DNA of 12,880 nt, from contig CAIMHL010000669.1 of NCBI GenBank assembly GCA_903840825.1, positions 1-12,880 of the forward strand, in the 5' to 3' direction. The position numbers were made by a program, and so were the translations under genes. Position 1 is the first letter of the stretch, and each line of letters starts with the position of its first letter. Shown piece after piece: positions 1 to 6,425 of the stretch. Origin of the DNA: an uncultured beta proteobacterium. GTDB taxonomy: Bacteria; Pseudomonadota; Gammaproteobacteria; Burkholderiales; Burkholderiaceae_C. The notes under the pieces are model-generated. The model was given only the letters and a program-made list of their open reading frames with translations. It ran no database searches and had not been told where the DNA came from.

Positions 1-347
1 CCAACGCCCAAACGACAGAGATCACCGGCGACGGCCACATCGTTAATGGCATGCACTACAAGGACCGCGCCACCGATGAGGTTCACCACCTTGAGCTCGA
101 AGGCGTGTTTGTTCAAATCGGCCTGATCCCCAACACGGAGTGGCTCAAAGGCACGCTGGAGTTGAGCAAGCACGGCGAAATTGTGATTGATGCCAAGGGC
201 GCCACTAGCTTGCCAGGCGTTTTTGCCGCCGGTGACGCCACCACCGTACCGTTCAAACAAATCGTGATTGCGGCGGGTGATGGTGCCAAGTCAGCACTGA
301 GCGCTTTTGACTACCTGATTCGGACCCCCGAACATGTAGCGGCATAA
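1..347 (+). CDS. ahpF: Alkyl hydroperoxide reductase subunit F, C-terminal part (5' truncated by window edge)
   Basis: AhpF is the NAD(P)H-dependent flavoprotein disulfide reductase that re-reduces the peroxiredoxin AhpC so it can destroy hydrogen peroxide and organic hydroperoxides in the cytoplasm. Only the last 114 codons are present, read from base 3 to the TAA at 345-347. The visible segment matches the end of the AhpF pyridine-nucleotide/FAD domains: an early NAQTTEITGDG stretch, then FVQIGLIPNTEWL, then the strongly conserved FAD-contacting AAGDATTVPFKQ and the C-terminal GAKSALSAFDYLIR. The N-terminal thioredoxin-like domains and redox CxxC lie outside the window. ahpC would be expected upstream, but that cannot be checked here. 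A shorter thioredoxin reductase is the main alternative; the wording of the tail favours AhpF. Confidence 0.93.
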   Translation, partial: NAQTTEITGDGHIVNGMHYKDRATDEVHHLELEGVFVQIGLIPNTEWLKGTLELSKHGEIVIDAKGATSLPGVFAAGDATTVPFKQIVIAAGDGAKSALSAFDYLIRTPEHVAA

Positions 348-373
348 AAAAATCCACCGAAGACTGCTCAAAT

Positions 374-443
374 GCTATTTAAAAAATAGCTATTCAAGCA
401 AGTCCAACGGGGGATTGCAGGCTATTTTTCTTAAAAAATAGCC
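374..443. terminator. Two adjacent AT-rich hairpins between convergent genes; likely bidirectional terminator/repeat
   Basis: Two short inverted repeats sit between the end of ahpF and the end of the opposing gene. The first is GCTATTT at 374-380 against AAATAGC at 384-390. The second is GGCTATTTTT at 420-429 against AAAAATAGCC at 434-443. The second has a 10-bp stem and A/T runs on both sides, so it could stop transcription from either direction. The spacer between them resembles a copy of the short dispersed repeat common in Comamonadaceae intergenic regions; that link is from memory of the family, not a search. Confidence 0.5.
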
Positions 444-451
444 GTTGTGGA

Positions 452-859
452 TTACAAGCCTAAAGCAGCAATACCGACTTTGGCCACTTGGGCATCTTCG
501 GGCGATTTAACACCGCTCACGCCCACTGCACCCAAGCATTGGCCATTTTTCATAATGGGCACGCCGCCCTCCAACATGCCTTTGACATCTGGGGCACTGA
601 GGAACGAGGCACGACCGCCGTTAATCACATCCTCATAAACCTTGGACTCGCGGCGACCTAATGCGGCTGTGTGGGCCTTGGCAGGTGCAATGTGAGCTGA
701 AATAGCGGCAGCGCCATCCAGACGCTGCAGCCACAACAAATGACCACCATCGTCAACGATGGCAATGGTCACTGCCCAGTTGTTTTTTAAAGCCTCTGCT
801 TCAGCGGCTGCAGCGATAGTTTTGATGTCGGCAAGTTCGAGGGAAAATTTTTGGATCAT
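452..859 (-). CDS. GlcG/HbpS (DUF336) family protein
   Basis: This is a 135-residue soluble protein of the GlcG/HbpS family, small alpha/beta proteins often found beside glycolate, cobalamin or alcohol-degradation genes; some members (HbpS) bind heme. Family marks are visible: an N-terminal helix rich in Ala/Glu, the central AIVDDGGHLLWLQRLDGA strand-turn around residues 33-50, the following helix with PAKAHTAALGRRES, and the C-terminal glycine-rich GGVPIMKNGQCLGAVGVSG. Length is normal for a single-domain member and no signal peptide is seen, so it is probably cytoplasmic. No glc genes are nearby, so its substrate or ligand cannot be inferred. It converges on ahpF and diverges from the BI-1 gene. 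No clear Shine-Dalgarno sequence precedes the ATG, which leaves the start slightly uncertain. Confidence 0.85.
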   Translation of the reverse strand: MIQKFSLELADIKTIAAAAEAEALKNNWAVTIAIVDDGGHLLWLQRLDGAAAISAHIAPAKAHTAALGRRESKVYEDVINGGRASFLSAPDVKGMLEGGVPIMKNGQCLGAVGVSGVKSPEDAQVAKVGIAALGL

Positions 860-996
860 GGGGTACTTAATTATTTAAAAAGGCCTTGAGCATAACGTTT
901 CAAACCCCTTCTATTGAGCGTATGTGGCACAAAAGTATCCACACAAAAAATAGGGGGCTGGCGGTGATCCTGTTAAATGCAGTTTGTGTTTCCCCC

Positions 997-1022
997 TAGA
1001 ATCGCGAAACCACAACTTGTGG
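997..1022 (+). promoter_or_regulatory. Possible -10 box and palindrome upstream of the BI-1 family gene
   Basis: TAGAAT at 997-1002 resembles a sigma-70 -10 box, but no good -35 is found at the right distance. It is followed by a perfect 13-base palindrome, CCACAACTTGTGG, at 1010-1022, which would fall around the start of transcription and just ahead of the ribosome binding site. It could be an operator or a small 5' stem. This is weak evidence from one sequence. Confidence 0.25.
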
Positions 1023-1041
1023 AATTTGAAGGAGTATGAGG

Positions 1042-1737
1042 ATGACCTACAACGTTAATTCATTGGGCGATAGCTACGGCTACGTCTCAACACCGGCTGA
1101 GCGCAACAAGGTGTTGCGCAATACTTATTGGCTGCTGGCCGTGAGTCTGGTGCCCACGATATTGGGTGCTTGGTTGGGCGTAGCAACCGGGATAACGCGC
1201 TCATTGGGTGGCGGCCTTGGCTTGGTTGTGTTTTTGGGCGGCGCTTTTGGCTTTATGTATGCCATTGAGAAAACCAAGAACTCAGGCGCGGGCGTCCCCG
1301 TGCTTCTGGCCTTTACGTTCTTCATGGGCTTGATGCTGTCTCGCATGATCTCCATGGTGCTTGGCTTTAAGAATGGCCCCGACCTCATCATGACGGCCTT
1401 TGGCGGCACAGCAGGCGTGTTTTTTGTTATGGCCAGCCTCTCAAGCGTGATCAAGCGTGACCTGTCCGGCATGGGCAAATGGTTGTTTGTGGGCGCGATG
1501 GCGGTCATGATCGGCGGCATCATCAACGTGTTTGTCGGCTCTACGGCTGCCATGATGGCGATCTCAGTGGCCGTGATCGGCATCTTCAGCGCCTACATGC
1601 TGTATGACCTGAAGCGCATTGTGGATGGCGGCGAGACCAACTACATCAGCGCCACGCTGGCTTTGTACCTCGACATCATGAACGTGTTCCAGGGTTTGCT
1701 GGCCTTGCTGGGCATTGCTGGTGGCGAAAAAGAATAA
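1042..1737 (+). CDS. Bax inhibitor-1/YccA family inner-membrane protein
   Basis: This is a polytopic membrane protein of the TMBIM/BI-1 family (231 residues, about seven hydrophobic segments). Bacterial relatives include YccA, which modulates FtsH proteolysis, and YetJ, a pH-sensitive calcium leak. The C-terminal signature is clear: FSAYMLYDLKRIVDGGE followed by NYISATLALYLDIMNVF, carrying the two conserved acidic residues in YDLKRI and YLDIMN that gate calcium leak in studied homologues. The N-terminal VLRNTYWLLAVSLVPT is typical of betaproteobacterial members. I place the start at 1042 rather than the ATG at 1036, because AAGGAG at 1029-1034 almost touches 1036 but lies seven bases before 1042. 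A strong terminator follows, so this is probably a single-gene transcript. The exact physiological role is not deducible. Confidence 0.92.
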   Translation: MTYNVNSLGDSYGYVSTPAERNKVLRNTYWLLAVSLVPTILGAWLGVATGITRSLGGGLGLVVFLGGAFGFMYAIEKTKNSGAGVPVLLAFTFFMGLMLSRMISMVLGFKNGPDLIMTAFGGTAGVFFVMASLSSVIKRDLSGMGKWLFVGAMAVMIGGIINVFVGSTAAMMAISVAVIGIFSAYMLYDLKRIVDGGETNYISATLALYLDIMNVFQGLLALLGIAGGEKE

Positions 1738-1753
1738 GCGTCCGATGCGCTAG

Positions 1754-1780
1754 AAAAAAGGCCCTTCGGGGCCTTTTTTT
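1754..1780 (+). terminator. Rho-independent terminator after the BI-1 family gene
   Basis: An A-run, then AAGGCCC, a TTCG loop and GGGGCCTT, ends in seven T residues (1774-1780). GGCCC paired with GGGCC around TTCG is a textbook stable tetraloop stem. It lies 16 bases after the stop codon and separates this gene from the lipoprotein gene. The A-run on the left could also let it work weakly on the opposite strand. Confidence 0.9.
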
Positions 1781-1843
1781 GGCTTATCGGTGCGCGAAAC
1801 TTCTCAACAAGTGCGTTAAAGAGCCGTTAAAGAAACTAGCTCT

Positions 1844-2275
1844 ATGAAAAAAACCATGCTTTTACGCGCTCTGCTCATCGTCTCCCTGCTGCTTTTATCA
1901 GGCTGTGAAATTCCCGGACTAGGGCCAGACCCTCGCATTGCCAAACGCGAGGCTGATGCCAAAGCCATCGGCAGCGCTTGCCGGCATGGCCTGCGCGGTC
2001 TTGAAGATTGTTACAAGCAGAACGAGGAGGCGTCCAAGTCCGATATCTTTACCGGATGGAAAGACATGGACCTTTACATGCGTGAAAACAAAATTGAGGG
2101 CGTAGCCAGCCCTGTTGCTAAAGCGGCCCCGATTGAAGAAATCCTCGAGGCCACCAAGCCTAAAGTCGACCCAAAAACCGACCCTAAGGCCAAACCGGCA
2201 CTTGATGCCAAAGAGAAACCCGGCAGCAAGGCGCCCGCAAAAGCAGCGGCTAAGGAAGCACCGGCCAGCCGCTAA
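1844..2275 (+). CDS. Small lipoprotein of unknown function with Lys/Ala/Pro-rich tail
   Basis: This 143-residue protein has a lipoprotein signal peptide: MKK, a leucine-rich core, and a lipobox LLSGC with the lipidated cysteine at residue 21. Glu follows the cysteine, which does not match the Asp at +2 inner-membrane retention rule, so the outer membrane is the likely destination. The mature part has two more cysteines (46 and 56) ten residues apart in a helical stretch (SACRHGLRGLEDCYKQ), possibly a disulfide. A WKDMDLYMRENKIEGV segment looks like the end of a small folded domain. From about residue 88 the chain becomes low-complexity K/A/P, as in envelope proteins that cross or contact peptidoglycan. 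No family name is recognised. The Shine-Dalgarno is weak. CGTTAAAGA occurs twice, 11 bases apart, just upstream (1814-1833). Confidence 0.8.
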   Translation: MKKTMLLRALLIVSLLLLSGCEIPGLGPDPRIAKREADAKAIGSACRHGLRGLEDCYKQNEEASKSDIFTGWKDMDLYMRENKIEGVASPVAKAAPIEEILEATKPKVDPKTDPKAKPALDAKEKPGSKAPAKAAAKEAPASR

Positions 2276-2313
2276 AGCCGCGCTAACCTTGCGCTCTGCT
2301 CACCCAACAGGGT

Positions 2314-3747
2314 TCAAACCACCAAGTCAAACACCGCCATGCTCTCAACATGTGCGGTGTGCGGAAACATGTTGACCATACCTGCCGCCGAGCAGGTGTA
2401 GCCGGCCTGATGCACCAAAATATCCGCATCGCGCGCTAGTGTGGCCGGGTTGCAACTCACATAGACAATGCGTTTGGGGGGGCTCCAATGCTCGGCCCCT
2501 GGGGTAGGCGGGTTTGCCACAGGGTCCAACTTTTGCTGGTGCAAGTCAGCCAGCGCCTGAACCAGAGCAACAGCACCTTCACGCGGTGGGTCAACCAGCC
2601 ATTTATCAGCCGATCCATCCTGAATCAACACAGCCGGTGTCATCTCAAACAAATTTCTAGCTACAAAGCTGGTAGCTGCTAAAGGACGGCTGGCGTGCTC
2701 TAAAGCCTTATTTCTTGTATAGTTTTCACGCGAACGTGCCACCAAGGCTTCGCTCCCCTCGACACCCAGCACTTCGCGTGCTTGGGTGGCGATGGGCAGG
2801 GTAAAGTTACCCAGACCACAAAACCAGTCGATCACGCGCTCTTGCCGGGTAGCGCCTAGCAAGCGCAACGAGCGCGAGACCAAGACCCGGTTGATGTGGG
2901 GGTTGACCTGGGTGAAGTCGGTTGGTTTGAAGGGCATGTGAATGCCAAACTCGGGCAGGTCGTAGCTCAGCTCTTCACCACCTTCGTCCAACAGATGCAC
3001 AGTCTCAATGCCCTTGGGCTGCAGCCACCACTGCACGCCCTCGTGTTTTTCAGCAAAAGCGCGCAACAAGGCCAAATCACCCTCGCACAGCGGCTCCATG
3101 TGGCGAAGCACCAGCGCAATGACGCGGTCACCGCACGCCAGCTCAATCTGGGGGAGGGTTTCCATCGCCACCATGGAGGTGATCAAGGCTCTGAGGGGCA
3201 ACAGCAAGGCGCTGACGTGGGGCGGCAGCACATGGCATTCCTTCATGTCGGCCACATAACCGCTTTTACGCTCATGAAAGCCCACCAACACCGTTCCTTT
3301 TTTGCGCACATGGCGCACTGAAATACGGGCACGGTAGCGGTAGCCCCACGCCGGGCCTTCAATGGGACGCAAAATAGTGTCCGCCTTGACCTTGCCCAAA
3401 TGCCAAAGGTTGTCTTCCAGCACCCGCTGTTTCACAGCGACCTGCGCGCCCACATGCAAATGCTGCATCTTGCAACCACCGCAAGCGCCTTCATGAAGGC
3501 CAAAATGCGGGCAACCAGGCTTGACGCGTTGCGAAGACTCCCGCTGAATGGCCTGCACCATGCCTTGTTCCCAGTTGCTTTTTTTGCGGTGAATGTTGGC
3601 GGTGACCACCTCAAAGGGCAAGGCGCCCTTGATAAACACCACCTTGCCATCAGGCCTGTGAGCGACACCTTGGGCTTCGAGATCGAGTGACTCCACCACG
3701 AGCCAGTCTGGCGGATACAACTCGGTTTTAGTAATTTCTTCAGTCAT
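2314..3747 (-). CDS. rlmD: 23S rRNA (uracil(1939)-C(5))-methyltransferase RlmD
   Basis: RlmD uses S-adenosylmethionine to methylate U1939 of 23S rRNA. Domains in order are an N-terminal TRAM-like RNA-binding region (about 12-75), the 4Fe-4S ligands Cys79, Cys89, Cys92 (CPHFGLHEGACGGC) and a distal Cys171, a central domain, then the Rossmann methyltransferase domain. This last carries DWFCGLGNFTLP (307-318), DPPREGA (386-392) and YVSCNPATLARD with catalytic Cys432 and a general-base Glu near 468. At 477 residues it is longer than E. coli RlmD (433). Part of the excess is around 345-364 (repeat-like DNA) and part around 400-424 (Pro-rich loop). AGAGGA abuts the ATG, so the true start could be a few codons downstream, but no good alternative ATG exists. 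It follows nlpD by 78 bases and may share its transcript. Confidence 0.93.
   Translation of the reverse strand: MTEEITKTELYPPDWLVVESLDLEAQGVAHRPDGKVVFIKGALPFEVVTANIHRKKSNWEQGMVQAIQRESSQRVKPGCPHFGLHEGACGGCKMQHLHVGAQVAVKQRVLEDNLWHLGKVKADTILRPIEGPAWGYRYRARISVRHVRKKGTVLVGFHERKSGYVADMKECHVLPPHVSALLLPLRALITSMVAMETLPQIELACGDRVIALVLRHMEPLCEGDLALLRAFAEKHEGVQWWLQPKGIETVHLLDEGGEELSYDLPEFGIHMPFKPTDFTQVNPHINRVLVSRSLRLLGATRQERVIDWFCGLGNFTLPIATQAREVLGVEGSEALVARSRENYTRNKALEHASRPLAATSFVARNLFEMTPAVLIQDGSADKWLVDPPREGAVALVQALADLHQQKLDPVANPPTPGAEHWSPPKRIVYVSCNPATLARDADILVHQAGYTCSAAGMVNMFPHTAHVESMAVFDLVV
2657..2713. repeat. Comamonadaceae-type short repeat-like segment lying in frame inside rlmD
   Basis: AGCTAC at 2659-2664 and GTAGCT at 2672-2677 form a small inverted repeat, followed by TGCTAAAGG and a GC-rich half ending in AAAGCCTTATTT. 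The pattern (TAGCTACAAA, then GTAGCTGCT, then a C/G stretch, then AAGCCTTATTT) resembles the short dispersed element common between genes in Rhodoferax and Polaromonas relatives. Here it is translated on the minus strand as residues about 345-364 of RlmD without breaking the frame. The resemblance is recalled, not searched. Confidence 0.4.
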
Positions 3748-3825
3748 TCCTCTATTGTCTCAGGCGCAGCCAAGAAAAATAAAAGGCAGTCCCACATTTA
3801 TTGAGGCGCGCAGCCGGGGAAAAAT

Positions 3826-4701
3826 CTACCGAACGGGCAGGTATTTGCTTGGGTCCACGGGCTTGCCTTGGCGGCGAACCTCAAAATGGAGCTTAACGCG
3901 GTCTGAATCGCTGCTGCCCATTTCTGCAATTTTTTGTCCCTTTTTAACCGACTGGTCTTCTTTAATCAGGAGCTTCTGGTTGTGAGCGTAAGCCGTTAAG
4001 TAGGTGTTGTTGTGCTTGAGGATCACCAGGTTACCGTAGCCCCGCAGGCCCGCCCCTGCGTACACCACGCGACCATCAGCCGAGGCCAAGACGGGATCTC
4101 CTGCAGCGCCAGAAATATCAAGGCCTTTGTTTTTGACCTCATCAAATGAAGCTAAAACAGTACCATTGTTGGGCCAAATAAAACCCGGATCCTCATCGGC
4201 CCCAGCAGGCGAAGCTGAAGCTGGGGGCGCAACAGGGGCCGACGCTGCAAGCGTTGGCAACGACTTGGTGGCACTGGCAGCTTGCAAGGGCGGCATTGCC
4301 ACAGGTGTCACTTTAGAGATAAGTACCGGTTTGCCCACTCCGCCTTCGCTCACAGGTGGAACAATTCGCAAGACCTGCCCAATCTCAATACGGTCTGGAT
4401 TGTCGATATTGCTCCAACGGGCAATATCTTTATAGGATTGCCCATGCTCAAGACCAATGCGGATCAAATGATCTCCAGACTTGACCGAGTAATAACCGGG
4501 TTTGCCAGCATTCTCAAAACCTGGCAACTGCTGAACTGGCTGAGCCGTTGATTCCGCGGGCACCACAGACTGTCTTTTCACCTGACTGCCCCGGTCTTCA
4601 ACCGGAGCACGGTGAATAGCCTTTGACCCGCAGCCCACCAGAGTTAAAACAAGGGCAGACACAAGCAACACCAAGCCCCGGCGAGCAAATAAACCAAACA
4701 T
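3826..4701 (-). CDS. nlpD: NlpD-like murein hydrolase activator lipoprotein (LysM + degenerate M23)
   Basis: NlpD is an outer-membrane lipoprotein that activates the amidase AmiC during septal peptidoglycan splitting. Residues 1-24 are a lipoprotein signal (LVGC, Cys24). LysM follows at about 70-114 (YYSVKSGDHLIRIG to GQVLRIVPP), then a Pro/Ala linker, then an M23/LytM domain at about 187-287. The M23 metal site is degenerate as in true NlpD: Asn191 replaces the His of HxxxD (NKGLD), and Lys270 replaces the first His of HxH (KLHFE). It should therefore activate rather than cut. I start at 4701 because GAAGGGA lies six bases before that ATG and this puts the lipobox at the proper place; a start 24 codons upstream would bury the signal peptide. 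It lies 11 bases after pcm and is co-transcribed by inference. Confidence 0.93.
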   Translation of the reverse strand: MFGLFARRGLVLLVSALVLTLVGCGSKAIHRAPVEDRGSQVKRQSVVPAESTAQPVQQLPGFENAGKPGYYSVKSGDHLIRIGLEHGQSYKDIARWSNIDNPDRIEIGQVLRIVPPVSEGGVGKPVLISKVTPVAMPPLQAASATKSLPTLAASAPVAPPASASPAGADEDPGFIWPNNGTVLASFDEVKNKGLDISGAAGDPVLASADGRVVYAGAGLRGYGNLVILKHNNTYLTAYAHNQKLLIKEDQSVKKGQKIAEMGSSDSDRVKLHFEVRRQGKPVDPSKYLPVR

Positions 4702-4712
4702 ATAAAATCCCT

Positions 4713-5504
4713 TCAAGCAAGCCCTGATTTTAAGGGGACAAAGTGTACGGCCTCTAGGACCGTTTGCTTGCAACCCTGCGGGGTTTTGTCGATCACGACC
4801 AAGGCTTGTTTGCCGGGTGAGTTGGCGCCAGCTGAGACAGGCGCCACCAAACGCCCGCCCATCGCCAGCTGGTCAATCCAGGCCTGCGGCACGGCTTCGC
4901 CACCAGCGGCGGCAATAATGCCCGCATAAGGCGCCCCAAGGGCGTAGCCCAGCATGCCGTCACCAAATAGAAGATGCAAATTAGCTTGATGCAGATGGCG
5001 TAAGTTGTCACTGGCCTTGTCGTGTAAGCCCCGCAGGCGCTCAATACTGTAAACCTCTTCGGCCAGCTGGCTTAACACCGCCGCCTGGTAGCCACAACCG
5101 GTACCAATCTCCAACACCCGGCCCAATTTGACAGACGTCCCCTGGCGCAGCAACTCAATCATGCGTGACACCACGCCAGGCTTTGAAATGGTCTGCCCCA
5201 AACCTATCGGCAAACTGGTGTCCTCGTAGGCCTGCCCGACCAGCGCGCTGTCCACAAAGCGGTGCCGCTCGATAGCGCGCATGGCATCCAACACACCGCT
5301 GTCGGTGATGCCTTGTGCCGCTAGTTTCTTCACCATATTCAAGCGCACAGCGCTCGAATCAAGGCCTAAACCACTGGCCAACAGCGGCGCTGCAGGTTTG
5401 GAGGCGGGTGATGCAACGGTTGCCACTCGGGCCAAGGGTGCACGGGACTTAACCGGGCTCCCCGAAAAATCAAGACGCGCAGGAAATGAGGGACGCTCCT
5501 TCAT
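4713..5504 (-). CDS. pcm: Protein-L-isoaspartate O-methyltransferase
   Basis: Pcm uses S-adenosylmethionine to methylate abnormal L-isoaspartyl residues in ageing proteins, starting their repair. The chosen ATG at 5504 gives 263 residues, longer than the E. coli enzyme (208). The extra length is an N-terminal Pro/Ala/Ser/Arg-rich extension of about 50 residues. The catalytic domain is clear: helix VRLNMVKKLAAQGI, then RHRFVD, then the PIMT-specific YEDTSLPIGLGQTISKP (93-109), then SAM motif I VLEIGTGCGYQAAVLSQLA (130-148). A longer frame reaching 5597 would overlap surE by 86 bases and is less likely. The gene begins seven bases after the surE stop and is followed at 11 bases by nlpD, the usual surE-pcm-nlpD operon order. 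The Shine-Dalgarno (CTGAGG) is modest. Confidence 0.94.
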   Translation of the reverse strand: MKERPSFPARLDFSGSPVKSRAPLARVATVASPASKPAAPLLASGLGLDSSAVRLNMVKKLAAQGITDSGVLDAMRAIERHRFVDSALVGQAYEDTSLPIGLGQTISKPGVVSRMIELLRQGTSVKLGRVLEIGTGCGYQAAVLSQLAEEVYSIERLRGLHDKASDNLRHLHQANLHLLFGDGMLGYALGAPYAGIIAAAGGEAVPQAWIDQLAMGGRLVAPVSAGANSPGKQALVVIDKTPQGCKQTVLEAVHFVPLKSGLA

Positions 5505-5511
5505 GGGGGCC

Positions 5512-6306
5512 TCAGACCACGCTGGTATCAGGCAAGGCGGGCTCGGGCGCGCTAGACAAGCGCGACGCCGTTTGCGCCCAGTAGCCCAAATTATCATGGT
5601 CGGTCAAATCAACCTTGAGCGGCGTGATGGAGACAAAGCCCTGCGAGGTAGCGTAAAAATCTGTGCCCTCGGCCTCATCCTTGACTGCCCCGGCAGCGCC
5701 AATCCAATACATGGTGTCTCCCCGAGGGCTAAGTTGCGTGATCACCGGCTCGGCCGAATGACGCCGCCCCAGTCGGCACAGCTTTACATGGCCAATATCA
5801 GCAAAAGGCAAATTGGGAATATTGACGTTGAGCAACCAGGGTGTCGCGCCAATCAGATGCTGGTTGGACATTTGCAACACCAATTCGCGCGCCTTACGGG
5901 CTGCAGCCTCGATTTCTACCCAGTCTCGGTCCACCTGAGAAAAAGCGATGGCCGGAATGCCGAACAGGTATCCCTCCATGGCAGCGCCCACCGTGCCGGA
6001 GTAAATGGTGTCGTCCCCCATGTTGGCGCCATTGTTGATGCCCGAGACCACCAGATCGGGGCGGTAACCAAGCAACCCCGTCAGCGCAATATGCACACAA
6101 TCCGCAGGCGTCCCATTGACATAACGAAAACCATTGCTGGCACGAGTGACATACAGAGGCGTGTGCAGGGTCAAGGCGTTCGACTTGGCGCTGTTGTTCT
6201 GCTCGGGCGCAACAATCTCAACCTCGGCGATGTCTTTAAGGGCCTCATAAAGCGCCACGATGCCTGGTGCTTGGTAACCGTCGTCATTGGAGATGAGAAT
6301 TTTCAT
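5512..6306 (-). CDS. surE: 5'/3'-nucleotidase SurE
   Basis: SurE is a metal-dependent survival phosphatase that hydrolyses nucleoside 5'- and 3'-monophosphates and short polyphosphate. The family marks are complete: MKILISNDDGYQAPGI with metal ligands Asp8 and Asp9, APEQNNSAKSNALTL with Ser39, and DLVVSGINNGANMGDD with the Asn ligand, then IYSGTVGAAMEG. The length of 264 residues is normal (E. coli 253). No good Shine-Dalgarno is visible before the ATG at 6306, but the NDDG spacing fixes the start. It is the first gene of the minus-strand block surE-pcm-nlpD(-rlmD) and is divergent from the quinone oxidoreductase, so a promoter must lie in 6307-6425. TACAAT on the minus strand around 6328-6333 is a possible -10 without a convincing -35. 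Confidence 0.96.
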   Translation of the reverse strand: MKILISNDDGYQAPGIVALYEALKDIAEVEIVAPEQNNSAKSNALTLHTPLYVTRASNGFRYVNGTPADCVHIALTGLLGYRPDLVVSGINNGANMGDDTIYSGTVGAAMEGYLFGIPAIAFSQVDRDWVEIEAAARKARELVLQMSNQHLIGATPWLLNVNIPNLPFADIGHVKLCRLGRRHSAEPVITQLSPRGDTMYWIGAAGAVKDEAEGTDFYATSQGFVSITPLKVDLTDHDNLGYWAQTASRLSSAPEPALPDTSVV

Positions 6307-6425
6307 GGTAATTTTTGGTTGACATTTATTGTAGGCGGCACGCCCTCCCCCATTCGCCGTCGCCCGAGAGACATTTTTTTACCTGTAGTTCCCCTATCAT
6401 TTGCCGATAACTTGGAGATTGAAAA

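Noticed and set aside
1125..1583. A 152-codon minus-strand frame inside the BI-1 family gene
   Set aside because: It is a shadow of a clear membrane-protein gene; composition is Met/Pro/Thr-rich as expected for antisense of hydrophobic codons.
1796..1833. Possible second ECF promoter (GAAACTT and repeated GTTAAA) before the lipoprotein gene
   Set aside because: The -35 is imperfect and the spacing to either GTTAAA (12 or 23 bases) is wrong for a sigma-E-type promoter.
3748..3825. Possible remnant of rpoS between nlpD and rlmD
   Set aside because: Only 78 bases, and no stretch resembling sigma-factor regions 2 or 4 in any frame.
3826..4701. NlpD as an active M23 endopeptidase
   Set aside because: Zinc ligand positions are Asn191 and Lys270 instead of His, the normal degenerate state of NlpD-type activators, so this is not a novel loss.
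4713..5597. A longer pcm reading frame starting at 5597
   Set aside because: It would overlap surE by 86 bases and add Arg/Pro-rich residues from the surE frame; the ATG at 5504, seven bases after the surE stop, fits the operon better.
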